Notes under the pieces: generated by a model | Told to the model about the DNA's origin: nothing | Database searches by the model: none | The model's input: only the letters and a program-made list of their open reading frames with translations | Shown here: one piece after another, positions 8,552-16,439 of the stretch | Layout: every line of letters begins with the position of its first letter | Numbering within the stretch: the stretch's first letter is position 1 | Origin: Thioalkalivibrio halophilus | Lineage (GTDB): Bacteria; Pseudomonadota; Gammaproteobacteria; Ectothiorhodospirales; Ectothiorhodospiraceae | Assembly (NCBI RefSeq): GCF_001995255.1 | Contig: NZ_MUZR01000007.1 | Span: 1 to 64,000 of the forward strand | Length of the DNA: 64,000 bases | Reading direction: 5' to 3' | Position numbers and translations under genes: made by a program

Positions 8552-8758
8552 ATGTCCGATCCGTCCGGCGGCCGCCCCTCGAATTTCGTCATCGGCAATA
8601 TCCTGCTGGGGCTGGCGGCCCTGATGCTGTTCTTCTTCGTTCCGCTGTGGGAGCGGATCGGCGTGGTGGCCCTGTTCCTGTGGATGGTCCTCGCTGCGGC
8701 GGGGGTGTACTTCATCGTGAAGGACAAGGACATAACGCCCGGTGGACCGCCGAACTGA
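8552..8758 (+). CDS. Small membrane protein, two transmembrane helices (68 aa)
   Basis: Not recognised by family. After a short polar N-terminus it has one hydrophobic helix (about 13-31, Phe-rich), a short turn with Trp-Glu-Arg, a second helix (about 37-56), then a charged Lys-Asp-Lys-Asp tail ending Pro-Gly-Gly-Pro-Pro-Asn. It would be a two-pass inner-membrane protein with both ends on the same side. A good AGGAG site precedes the ATG. Its last codons overlap the GTG start of the kinase gene by 17 bases, which suggests coupled translation. Confidence 0.75.
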   Translation: MSDPSGGRPSNFVIGNILLGLAALMLFFFVPLWERIGVVALFLWMVLAAAGVYFIVKDKDITPGGPPN

Positions 8759-11700
8759 TGCCCCCCGGACGGGGGAGCAGGCAGCCGGTATCGAGACCCC
8801 GGACACCGTGTCCGGCGGGCGCTCGCGGGCCGCTTTTCCGGCCTTTCTGAGCGAGCGCCTCGCACGCCTGCGCGACGCCGCGGGCGAGCTCGATCAGGGT
8901 GAATGCTCCGGGGACTGCGTGGACCGGCTGTATCGCGAGGTCAGCGCCCTGGCCCGCGTGGCCCGGACTCACGGGGTGCAGGAGATCCTGCGCCTGGCCG
9001 AGTCACTACAGGCGACCCTGGCCGGGCTGCGGGCCCGTCCGAACACTGCCGATCGCGAACTGCTGCGTCTGGGCCTCGCGCGCCTGGAGGCCGCCGCGGA
9101 GGCCTGGGCGCGTCAGGAACAGGGGGTGCCGGAGACGCGCCTCCAGCCGCAGGTGTCGGCGGATGCGGGTGGCGGCCGGGTGCAGGTGGTCGCGGAGGTC
9201 CCGGAAGTCGGCGAGGCAGTGGCGGGCATGCTGCGTGATCACGGCTTCGCCGTGGTGCTGACCGGCGCCGAACCGGACGCGGCGGGCGCCGGCGGGGTCA
9301 CCGCGCGGGTGGTCTGCGTCGGCGAGGTAACCCCGGAGTCCGCGGTGCTCACGCGACTGCAGGAACCGGGACGCGGGTTTTTGCCGACCCTGGTGGTGGC
9401 GCGCTCCTGGAGCCCCGGGGCGCGCCTGCAGGCCGTGCGCGAGGGAGCGGCCCGCTGCCTCGATTACCCGCTGGCGGACGATACTCTGCTGGAGCAGCTG
9501 GTGCAGATCGGCGGGGTGGTCGCGGATACGGGGTATCGGGTTCTCCTGGCGAGTGCCCGCCCCGAGGCTGCCGACGACACCCTGGTGGCGGGTCTGCGGG
9601 AGGCCGGACTGACGGTGGAGGTCCAGCCGGACCCCGATGCGGCGCTGGCCGGCCTCCACGGCGGCGAGGTCGAGGTCCTGGTGCTGGATCTGGACGAAGG
9701 GGGGTGCAGCGCCGAGGAGTTCGCGGCCCTGCTGCGCACCCGCGACAACGGTTCCTCCATCCCCATGCTGGTCCTGACCGCCGATCCCGGACGGGTGAAC
9801 GAGCTGATGGCCCTGCACCCCGGGGCGAGCGGGGTGTTCCTCAAACCGGTGGAGCCGCGCCGGCTGGCGGACGCGGTGGTGGCCCGGGCCCGTCAGCAGC
9901 GCCAGGTCGACGGGGTCACCTCCGCGTATCGTCAGGCGCTGTATGAACGCGAACGCGAGCATCTCGCGGTCAACGAGCACGCGCTGGTGAGCATCACGGA
10001 CGTGGCCGGCGACATCATCTATGCCAACGAACGGTTCGCGCGGGTCAGCGGCCATGCGGTGTCCGACCTTCTGGGGCGCAACCATCGCCTGCTGAAATCG
10101 GGGGTGCACACTCCCTCGGTCTATGCGGAACTCTGGGAAACCATTGCCGCGGGCCGCATCTGGCAGGGCGAGCTCTGCAACCGCGCGCGGGACGGCTCGC
10201 TGTACTGGGTCGAGACCACCATCGTTCCCTATCTGGATGGCGACGGCCTGCCGTATCAGTACGTGTCGATCCGCACCGACATCACCACGGTGAAGCGTCA
10301 GGAGCATCGCCTGCGCAGCAGCCAGCGCTTCGCCAACATGGGGACCTGGGAATGGACCCCGGGACGCGAGGAACTGCAGTGGTCCGAGCGTATCGCGCCC
10401 CTGCTGGGCCACTCTCACGGAGACCTCGAGCCCACGGTGGAAAACTTTCTCGGTGCCGTGCACCCGGAGGATCGCGAGCGGGTGGAAAACGCCATCCGCA
10501 GTTCCCTGCGTCGCGGGTCCTATCTCGAACTGGAGCACCGGGTGGTCTGGCCGGATGGCACGGTTCGCTGGCTGCTGCAGCGCGGTGACGTCGAGCGCGA
10601 CGCCAGTGGCGGCGTGCTGCACATGCTGGGTGTGTCGCAGGACATCACCAAGCGCAAGCAGTCCGAGCTGGCGTTGACCCGTCAGACCACGCGGCTGCGC
10701 GAAGCCCAGCGCCTTGCGCGCGTGGGGCACTGGGAACACGATCCGGTGACCGGGGCGCTGTGGTGGTCCGACGTGGTCTACGAGATCTTCGCCCTGTCCC
10801 CGGGCGACGCCCCGGTGAGCATGGAGGGCTTTCGTGCGTTCGTGCACCCCGAGGATCGCGAGCGGCTCGACCGCGAATATGCCGGGGTGCTGGCCGAGGG
10901 GCGGGGTGAGGTGTTTCTGCGCATCCGGCGCGATGACGGCGAACTGCGGCACCTGCATCTGATTGCCCATGGCGAAAGCACCGGGGGCCGGGAACAGAAC
11001 GGCCGGCTGACCGGAACCGTTCAGGATGTCACCGAACTGCAGCAGGCCCAGGAGGAACTGTCGCTGTTCCGGCGCATCTTCGAGGCCTCGGAACAGGCGA
11101 TCTCGGTCGCCGACCGGGAAGGCCGCATGGTGTACAACAACCCCGCGGTGCTGGAGATGACCGGCTTCGAGGAGGCCGATCTGGCGGGCCGATCCTATCG
11201 CGAACTGATCCCGGCGGAGGCGGAACAGTCGGCGCGCGAGATCGACGAAATCCGCGAGGCTGGCGGGGCCTGGACCGGTCAGCTGCCGATCCGCTGCCGC
11301 AACGGCGCGGTGTTCATGTCCAGCAGTACCATCGGCGTGGTGCGTGACAGCCGTAGCGAGCCGCAGTACATCTTCAACATCTTCGGGGATTTCACCGCGG
11401 AGCTGCAGCGGCGCGCCGAGCTGCAGTGGGCCCGCGAGGAGGCCGAGCAGGCGAGCCGGGCGAAGTCCGACTTCCTGTCCAACATGAGCCACGAGCTGCG
11501 CACGCCGATGAACGCCATCCTGGGCTTTGCCCAGCTGTTGCAGCGCGACACGTCGCTGGGCGAGCGCCAGCAGAGTCAGCTGGACGAGATCGCCCGCGCC
11601 GGCCGGCACCTGCTGGAGCTGATCAACGAGATCCTGGACCTCGCGCGTATCGAGTCGGGGCGGCTGCAGGTGACGCCGGAACCGGTGGACGTGGCGGACG

Positions 11701-12602
11701 TGGTGGACGAGTGCCTGTCGCTGCTGCGGCCGCTGGCGCAGGAGCGCGAAGTTCGCCTGGAAGGCGCGCGGGCGGCCACCGCGGATGCCCCGCGCGTGCA
11801 GGCCGACCGTACCCGGCTCAAACAGGTCCTGCTGAATCTCTTGTCCAACGCCATCAAGTACAACCGCGAAGGCGGGCGGGTGACGCTGCTGGGCGCTGCG
11901 GGGCAACAGGGGCTGCAGCTGGAGGTGCACGACACCGGCCCCGGACTGACTGCCGAGCAACAGGAACGGCTGTTCCAGCCCTTCGACCGGCTGGAGGCGG
12001 ACTCCAGCGGGGTGGAGGGCAGCGGCGTGGGGCTCACCATCACCCGGCACCTGGTGGAGATGATGGACGGCCGGCTGGGCGTGACGAGCACGCCGGGCGA
12101 GGGTTCCTGCTTCTGGTTCGAACTGCCGCTGGCCGCGGACAGCGATCTCGGGGCAACACCCGGGGGCGGGCCCGATCACCCGGCCGCGGCCGGCGCATCG
12201 GAACTGCCGGCGTCCGGCACGCCGCGCACGGTGCTGTGCATCGATGATCAGCCGGCCAACCTGCGCCTGATGGAAGAGGTCCTGGGACCGGAGTCGGACC
12301 TGGAAACGGTGGTGGCCGAGACCCCCCTGAAGGGCCTGGAGGAGGCGGCGCGGCTGGCGCCGGAACTGATTCTGCTGGATCTGGCGATGCCCGGCATGGA
12401 CGGTTATCAGGTGCTGCGCGCGCTGCGGGCCGACGACCTGCTGGCCGGCGTCCCGGTGCTGGCGGTGACCGCCGATGCCACCGACCCGACGCGTGAGCGT
12501 GCGCTGGCGGCCGGTTTCGCGGAGGTGATCACCAAGCCGGTGGATCCGGCCGGACTGCGTGAACGGGTGCGCCAGGCGTTCGCGGGCAGCGCTCAGAGGT
12601 AG
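8742..12602 (+). CDS. Large hybrid sensor histidine kinase, Hpt-like/REC/REC/PAS x4/HK/REC
   Basis: 1286 residues, no membrane helix, so cytoplasmic. In order: a helical Hpt-like segment (about 35-125) lacking the His of H-x-L-K-G; a receiver-like domain without a phospho-acceptor Asp (about 145-255); a second receiver (about 264-385) with Leu-Asp-Leu-Asp, a Thr and Lys-Pro but no N-terminal acidic pair; PAS-type domains at about 405-520, 525-640, 650-770 and 775-890; a HisKA domain with His917 in Ser-His-Glu-Leu-Arg-Thr-Pro; an ATPase domain with Asn, Asp-Thr-Gly-Pro-Gly-Leu and Gly-x-Gly-Val-Gly-Leu boxes; and a complete C-terminal receiver (Asp-Asp, Asp in Asp-Leu-Ala-Met-Pro-Gly-Met-Asp-Gly, Thr, Lys-Pro). 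The GTG at 8742 is the likeliest start (AGGA upstream); a later GTG is possible. Signal and output are unknown. Confidence 0.93.
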   Translation: MDRRTDAPRTGEQAAGIETPDTVSGGRSRAAFPAFLSERLARLRDAAGELDQGECSGDCVDRLYREVSALARVARTHGVQEILRLAESLQATLAGLRARPNTADRELLRLGLARLEAAAEAWARQEQGVPETRLQPQVSADAGGGRVQVVAEVPEVGEAVAGMLRDHGFAVVLTGAEPDAAGAGGVTARVVCVGEVTPESAVLTRLQEPGRGFLPTLVVARSWSPGARLQAVREGAARCLDYPLADDTLLEQLVQIGGVVADTGYRVLLASARPEAADDTLVAGLREAGLTVEVQPDPDAALAGLHGGEVEVLVLDLDEGGCSAEEFAALLRTRDNGSSIPMLVLTADPGRVNELMALHPGASGVFLKPVEPRRLADAVVARARQQRQVDGVTSAYRQALYEREREHLAVNEHALVSITDVAGDIIYANERFARVSGHAVSDLLGRNHRLLKSGVHTPSVYAELWETIAAGRIWQGELCNRARDGSLYWVETTIVPYLDGDGLPYQYVSIRTDITTVKRQEHRLRSSQRFANMGTWEWTPGREELQWSERIAPLLGHSHGDLEPTVENFLGAVHPEDRERVENAIRSSLRRGSYLELEHRVVWPDGTVRWLLQRGDVERDASGGVLHMLGVSQDITKRKQSELALTRQTTRLREAQRLARVGHWEHDPVTGALWWSDVVYEIFALSPGDAPVSMEGFRAFVHPEDRERLDREYAGVLAEGRGEVFLRIRRDDGELRHLHLIAHGESTGGREQNGRLTGTVQDVTELQQAQEELSLFRRIFEASEQAISVADREGRMVYNNPAVLEMTGFEEADLAGRSYRELIPAEAEQSAREIDEIREAGGAWTGQLPIRCRNGAVFMSSSTIGVVRDSRSEPQYIFNIFGDFTAELQRRAELQWAREEAEQASRAKSDFLSNMSHELRTPMNAILGFAQLLQRDTSLGERQQSQLDEIARAGRHLLELINEILDLARIESGRLQVTPEPVDVADVVDECLSLLRPLAQEREVRLEGARAATADAPRVQADRTRLKQVLLNLLSNAIKYNREGGRVTLLGAAGQQGLQLEVHDTGPGLTAEQQERLFQPFDRLEADSSGVEGSGVGLTITRHLVEMMDGRLGVTSTPGEGSCFWFELPLAADSDLGATPGGGPDHPAAAGASELPASGTPRTVLCIDDQPANLRLMEEVLGPESDLETVVAETPLKGLEEAARLAPELILLDLAMPGMDGYQVLRALRADDLLAGVPVLAVTADATDPTRERALAAGFAEVITKPVDPAGLRERVRQAFAGSAQR

Positions 12603-13942
12603 AGCCAGGCGACGATCGCGACCGCGGCGACCACCGCCACCGCGTCGGCGCTCAGCGCGGCCGCCAGGGTATGGCGGACCCGCTTGACCCCGATCGCGCC
12701 GAAATAGACCGCGAGCACGTAGAAGGTGGTCTCGGTGGAGCCCTGCAGGGTGGACACCAGCATGCCGACGTGGGTATCCGGCCCGGTGGCCGGGTCCTGC
12801 ATGATCCCGGCCATGATGCCGTAGGCGCCCGACCCGGACAGTGGCCGCAGCAGTGCCATCGGCAGGGCCTCGGCGGGCAGCCCGAAGGGCGTGGTCCACG
12901 GCCCGACCAGCCCGACGAACATCCCCAGCGCGCCGCTCTCGCGCAGCATGCCCACCGCGACCAGGATCGCCACCAGATACGGGATGATCCGCAGGGCCAC
13001 GTTGAAGCCCTCTTTCGCCCCCTCGACGAAGACCTCGTATACCGGCACGCCGCGGATGACGCCATAGGTGAGGAAGCCCACCACCAGTCCCGGGATGATC
13101 CACGGGGCGATGGCCTGGCCGTAGATGATGGTCAGCGGGATGATCGCCAGCACCCCCAGCAGGACCAGGATCGAGACCCAGGCGGGATAGCCCTCGGCCG
13201 GGACCTCGATGTTCATCGGCTGGGGCTGCTCGCCCGGCTCCGTGTCCCGGTCCGCATCGGAACGCCGGTCCCCGGCGGGGTCGGCTTCGGCGTCGGGGTC
13301 GTCAAGGCCGCCGGGCGGGATCTCGCGGGTGGCCGCCGGGGGGCGGAACCAGCGTTGCAGGACCAGCGCGCTGGTGATCCCGGCGACCGTCGCGAACAGC
13401 GTCGCGAACAGCGTGGTCGGCAGGATGGCGGCCGGATCCTCCGAGCCCAGCGAGGCACGCAGCGCGATCACCCCGGTGGGCAGCAGGGTGATGCTGGAGG
13501 TGTTGATCGCCAGGAACAGCGCCATCGCGTTGGTGGCGGTGCCCGGGTGGGGGTTGAGCTTCTCCAGTTCCTGCATCGCGCGGATGCCGAAGGGCGTGGC
13601 GGCGTTGCCCAGGCCCAGAATGTTGGCGGAGAAGTTGAGGATCATCGCGCCCATTGCCGGATGTTCCGGCGGAACATCGGGGAACAGGCGCACCATCAGC
13701 GGCCGCAGCAGGCGGGCGAGGACGGTGAGCAGGCCGCCGGCCTCGGCGATCTTCATCAGGCCCAGGAACAGCGCCATTACCCCGACCAGCCCCAGCGCCA
13801 GTTCCACCGCGGCGCCGGCTGCCTCCACTGCGCCTTCGGAGAGGTCCGCCATGGGGCGTTCCTCCGGATCGGTGGAGCGCAGCTCGCGCAGCGCCGCGGT
13901 GGTGAACGCGATGACGACCAGCGCAAGAAAGATCGCGTTCAT
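12593..13942 (-). CDS. SpmA-SpmB fusion, nucleoside-recognition (Gate) domain membrane protein
   Basis: 449 residues with about ten membrane helices in two halves. The first resembles Bacillus SpmA, with Asn-Phe-Ser-Ala-Asn-Ile-Leu-Gly-Leu-Gly-Asn-Ala-Ala-Thr-Pro and Asn-Thr-Ser-Ser-Ile-Thr-Leu-Leu-Pro. The second (from about 240) resembles SpmB, with Gly-Ser-Gly-Ala-Tyr-Gly-Ile-Met and Gln-Gly-Ser-Thr-Glu-Thr-Thr-Phe-Tyr. A Pro- and Asp-rich linker (about 200-245) joins them. Spm proteins act in spore core dehydration in Bacillus; fused forms are common in non-sporulating proteobacteria, where the transported molecule is not established. The gene converges on the kinase gene and overlaps its end by ten bases. 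Confidence 0.85.
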   Translation of the reverse strand: MNAIFLALVVIAFTTAALRELRSTDPEERPMADLSEGAVEAAGAAVELALGLVGVMALFLGLMKIAEAGGLLTVLARLLRPLMVRLFPDVPPEHPAMGAMILNFSANILGLGNAATPFGIRAMQELEKLNPHPGTATNAMALFLAINTSSITLLPTGVIALRASLGSEDPAAILPTTLFATLFATVAGITSALVLQRWFRPPAATREIPPGGLDDPDAEADPAGDRRSDADRDTEPGEQPQPMNIEVPAEGYPAWVSILVLLGVLAIIPLTIIYGQAIAPWIIPGLVVGFLTYGVIRGVPVYEVFVEGAKEGFNVALRIIPYLVAILVAVGMLRESGALGMFVGLVGPWTTPFGLPAEALPMALLRPLSGSGAYGIMAGIMQDPATGPDTHVGMLVSTLQGSTETTFYVLAVYFGAIGVKRVRHTLAAALSADAVAVVAAVAIVAWLYL

Positions 13943-13961
13943 GCGCCGGGGGCCGTGATGT

Positions 13962-14822
13962 TCAGCGGTTCTCGCCGCGCGAGACCAGCCGCAGGAAGGC
14001 GTCCATCCAGCGCGCCGGCAGGATCGCCTTGAGGAAGGCGAACAGATGCGTGGGGAAGGTCACGCGGTAGCGCAGCTTCGGCCGCCGCGCCTCCAGGGCG
14101 TGGATCACGCAGCGGGTCACGGCCTCCGGCCCGAGGGTGAACGGGGCGTCGGCCTCCGCGTTCGCCATGCGCGCCTCGGCGGCCTCGTAGGTCCGCGCCC
14201 AGGGGCTGTGTGCCCGGTGGATGTGCTGGCGGAAGGCCTTCAGCGCGTTGGCGCGGAATTCGGAGCGGATGGGACCCGGCTGGATGATGGAGACCCGGAC
14301 GCCGCTGCCGTGGAGTTCCTGGCGCAGGGTGTCGGACATCCCCTCGATCGCGAACTTGGAGGTGACGTAGGCCCCGCGCAGGCGCAGCGGGGCGAAGCCC
14401 AGCACCGACGAGTTCTGGATGATGCGCCCCTCGCCGGCGCGGCGCATCGCCGGGATCACCAGGTTGGTGAGCTCCAGCCAGCCCAGCACGTTGGTTTCGA
14501 GCTGAGCACGCAGGGCCGAGCGCGAAAGGTCTTCCACCGCGCCCGGCTGGCCGTAGGCGCCGTTGTTGAACAGGCCGTAGAGCTTCCCGCCGGTGCGGTG
14601 CAGGACCTCGTGCGCCGCGCTGCGGATGCTGGCGGAGTCGTTGAGGTCCAGTTGCAGGGCTTCGAAACCATCGTTCTTCAGACGCGAGATGTCTTCCGCG
14701 GCGCGCGCGGTGGCGAACACGCGATAGCCACGGTCGCGCAGAGAACGGGCTGCGTGGGCCCCGATCCCGGAGGAGCAGCCGGTGATCAGGACGGCGCGGG
14801 CATCGGTATCGGCGGCACTCAC
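13962..14822 (-). CDS. Short-chain dehydrogenase/reductase (SDR)
   Basis: 286 residues from the chosen GTG. The nucleotide-binding motif Thr-Gly-Cys-Ser-Ser-Gly-Ile-Gly is near residue 14, the Asn-Asn-Gly-Ala-Tyr-Gly stretch near 86, and the catalytic set is an Asn-Ser-Ser, then Tyr-Val-Thr-Ser-Lys (Tyr-x3-Lys). The pattern fits classical SDRs that reduce lipid or sterol-like ketones with NADP(H). I placed the start at 14822 because a GGGGGA site precedes it and the coding sequence then begins 17 bases after the DsrE-like gene; a longer frame upstream would overlap that gene and has no SDR homology. The substrate cannot be inferred. Confidence 0.85.
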   Translation of the reverse strand: MSAADTDARAVLITGCSSGIGAHAARSLRDRGYRVFATARAAEDISRLKNDGFEALQLDLNDSASIRSAAHEVLHRTGGKLYGLFNNGAYGQPGAVEDLSRSALRAQLETNVLGWLELTNLVIPAMRRAGEGRIIQNSSVLGFAPLRLRGAYVTSKFAIEGMSDTLRQELHGSGVRVSIIQPGPIRSEFRANALKAFRQHIHRAHSPWARTYEAAEARMANAEADAPFTLGPEAVTRCVIHALEARRPKLRYRVTFPTHLFAFLKAILPARWMDAFLRLVSRGENR

Positions 14823-14838
14823 GAGGGATCCCCCGGAA

Positions 14839-15216
14839 TCAGTAGGTGAGGGAGGCGACACCGTCCTCGACGACCTCGCCGATGAAGGCCCCGCCGCCAC
14901 GCATGCCATCGAGCTCGGGCACCGCGTTGTCCAGCGTCAGGCCGTTTTCGTCCATCGCGCCGGCGCAGGCGTAGAATCGCGCGCCGGCCTCGTGGGCGTC
15001 CTGCATGAAACTGTAGACCGATTTTTCCTGCGCTTCGCCCGGGTACATCTGCTCGGCCACGCCCCGGCGCAGCAACCGGGTGGTCTGCGCGGCGAAATAG
15101 ATCTCCACTTCCAGATCCATGGCGGCGGCCACGGTGGCCTGGAAGAACGGCGCGCCCAGGGTGCCGGGGCGGTCGAGGTCCAGGTTCAGGAGCATGATCA
15201 CGATCTTGTCGGCCAT
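14839..15216 (-). CDS. DsrE/F-like family protein
   Basis: 125 residues with the DsrE-like fold pattern: beta strand Lys-Ile-Val-Ile-Met-Leu-Leu-Asn-Leu, helix with Phe-Phe-Gln-Ala-Thr-Val-Ala-Ala-Ala, strand Val-Glu-Ile-Tyr-Phe-Ala, then a single Cys in Phe-Tyr-Ala-Cys-Ala-Gly-Ala-Met at about 83, the position that carries sulfur in DsrE/TusD relatives. It is a monodomain soluble protein. Relatives work in sulfur relay or are annotated as peroxiredoxin-like; activity here is not proven. It leads a two-gene unit with the SDR. Confidence 0.8.
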   Translation of the reverse strand: MADKIVIMLLNLDLDRPGTLGAPFFQATVAAAMDLEVEIYFAAQTTRLLRRGVAEQMYPGEAQEKSVYSFMQDAHEAGARFYACAGAMDENGLTLDNAVPELDGMRGGGAFIGEVVEDGVASLTY

Positions 15217-15289
15217 CTCTTCTCTCGCTTTTCAGGGCGGGTTGGATACGGTTTGCGCAATGCGCTGCATGATCCGACCTCCGGCCGCG

Positions 15290-15306
15290 CGAAGCAATCG
15301 CCATGG
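15290..15306. repeat. 17-base fragment of the 8080-8187 repeat
   Basis: CGAAGCAATCGCCATGG is identical to 8102-8118, from the end of the left arm into the loop of the palindromic repeat. The rest of the element is missing here, so this looks like a decayed remnant between the divergent DsrE-like and FmdB-type genes. Confidence 0.5.
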
Positions 15307-15386
15307 ATGCTTTTAATCCGGGCCGCCGCCCGCATAATACGGCTATCCACTGTTGATCGATGAACCGACTTCGGGAGAATACCGTC

Positions 15387-15683
15387 ATGCCGATCTATGA
15401 ATACGCCTGCCAGGAATGCCGCCAGGTCTCCGAGATCCTGCAGAAGATCTCCGACCCGCCCGCCACCACCTGCCCGCAGTGCGGCGCCGAAGCCCTGACC
15501 AAGCAGGTCTCGGCCGCCGGGTTCCGCCTGTCGGGCGGCGGCTGGTACGAGACCGACTTCAAGCAGGGCGGGCAGCGCAACCTGAAGGACGGTGCAGGTT
15601 CCGGGGGGAGTTCCGGTGCGGACAGTTCGGGGAGTTCGGGTTCCGGTGACAGCGGTGGCAAGGCTGCCGCGTCCGGAGGCTGA
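15387..15683 (+). CDS. FmdB-family zinc-ribbon regulatory protein
   Basis: 98 residues starting Met-Pro-Ile-Tyr-Glu-Tyr-Ala-Cys, the hallmark of the FmdB/CxxC_CxxC family. Two Cys pairs, Cys-Gln-Glu-Cys at 8-11 and Cys-Pro-Gln-Cys at about 31-34, form the zinc ribbon. The C-terminal third is a low-complexity Gly/Ser tail, usual for the family. The proposed role is transcriptional regulation, but the function of most members is unknown. It is followed five bases later by the DUF502 gene, a common pairing upstream of aspS in proteobacteria. The ATG at 15387 is set by the family start. Confidence 0.88.
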   Translation: MPIYEYACQECRQVSEILQKISDPPATTCPQCGAEALTKQVSAAGFRLSGGGWYETDFKQGGQRNLKDGAGSGGSSGADSSGSSGSGDSGGKAAASGG

Positions 15684-15688
15684 GCCGT

Positions 15689-16339
15689 ATGCTGGCCGCG
15701 CTCCGGCGTTACGTGATCGCGGGCCTGCTGGTCTGGTTGCCACTGGTGGTGACCGGCTACGTCATCAAGCTGCTGGTGGACCTGCTGGATTACAGCGTGC
15801 TGGTGCTGCCGGAGGCCTGGCGCCCGGAGGCATGGCTGGGCTTCGACCTGCCGGGTGCCGGGGTGGTGCTGGCGGTGGCGATCGTGCTGGTGACCGGGAT
15901 GATCGTGGCCAACATCGTTGGCCGCCGTCTGGTGCACCTGGGCGAGGCGGTGGTGCGGCGCATCCCGCTGGTGAGCACCATCTATGGCGCGGTGAAACAG
16001 GTTACCGAGACGGTCTTCAGCAACGGCGGGGAGTCGTTTCGCAAGGTGGTGATGATCGAGTATCCCCGTCGGGGGACCTGGTCCATCGCGTTTCTGACCG
16101 GTACCGCCACTCCGGAGACCCGCGAACGCACCGGCGAGGACATGGTGACGGTGTTCGTGCCCACCGCCCCCAACCCGACCTCCGGCTTCGTCCTGCTGAC
16201 CCCGCGCACCGAGGTCACCGAGCTGGACATGTCGGTGGAGGACGGGCTCAAGTTCGTGATGTCGCTGGGGGTGGTGATACCGTCCGATGATCCCGTCAGC
16301 GCGCCGCTTCCGGTTGCGCGGGACGGGGGCAGGCCGTAA
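15689..16339 (+). CDS. DUF502 family inner-membrane protein
   Basis: 216 residues. Two hydrophobic helices (about 8-28 and 56-78) bracket a short loop; after the second comes [10 protein letters not shown], the strongest family motif. The C-terminal half is soluble, with Gly-Phe-Val-Leu-Leu-Thr-Pro near 170. Function of DUF502 proteins is not established. It lies between the FmdB-type gene and aspS. Confidence 0.88.
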   Translation: MLAALRRYVIAGLLVWLPLVVTGYVIKLLVDLLDYSVLVLPEAWRPEAWLGFDLPGAGVVLAVAIVLVTGMIVANIVGRRLVHLGEAVVRRIPLVSTIYGAVKQVTETVFSNGGESFRKVVMIEYPRRGTWSIAFLTGTATPETRERTGEDMVTVFVPTAPNPTSGFVLLTPRTEVTELDMSVEDGLKFVMSLGVVIPSDDPVSAPLPVARDGGRP

Positions 16340-16355
16340 CATTTCCGCCCCTTTG

Positions 16356-16378
16356 ACGGGCGTGACGCGCCCGTTTTC
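16356..16378 (+). terminator. Hairpin with T-run between DUF502 and aspS
   Basis: ACGGGCG (16356-16362) pairs with CGCCCGT (16368-16374) and is followed by more T residues. It starts 16 bases after the DUF502 stop and 65 bases before aspS, so it probably ends the upstream transcript or attenuates read-through. Confidence 0.55.
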
Positions 16379-16439
16379 CCCGATCAACCCGCGCGGCCGC
16401 CATCACCGGCATGCCGCGCCCGGCAGCTGGAACGGCGCA

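Noticed and set aside
4642-8865. Minus-strand open frame of about 1400 codons opposite the RND operon
   Set aside because: It lies antisense to a clear RND adaptor and pump, is rich in His, Arg and Gln as expected for a shadow frame in GC-rich DNA, and matches no family.
9006-13103. Long minus-strand frame opposite the hybrid kinase
   Set aside because: Overlaps the kinase and the SpmAB-type gene; composition of a shadow frame.
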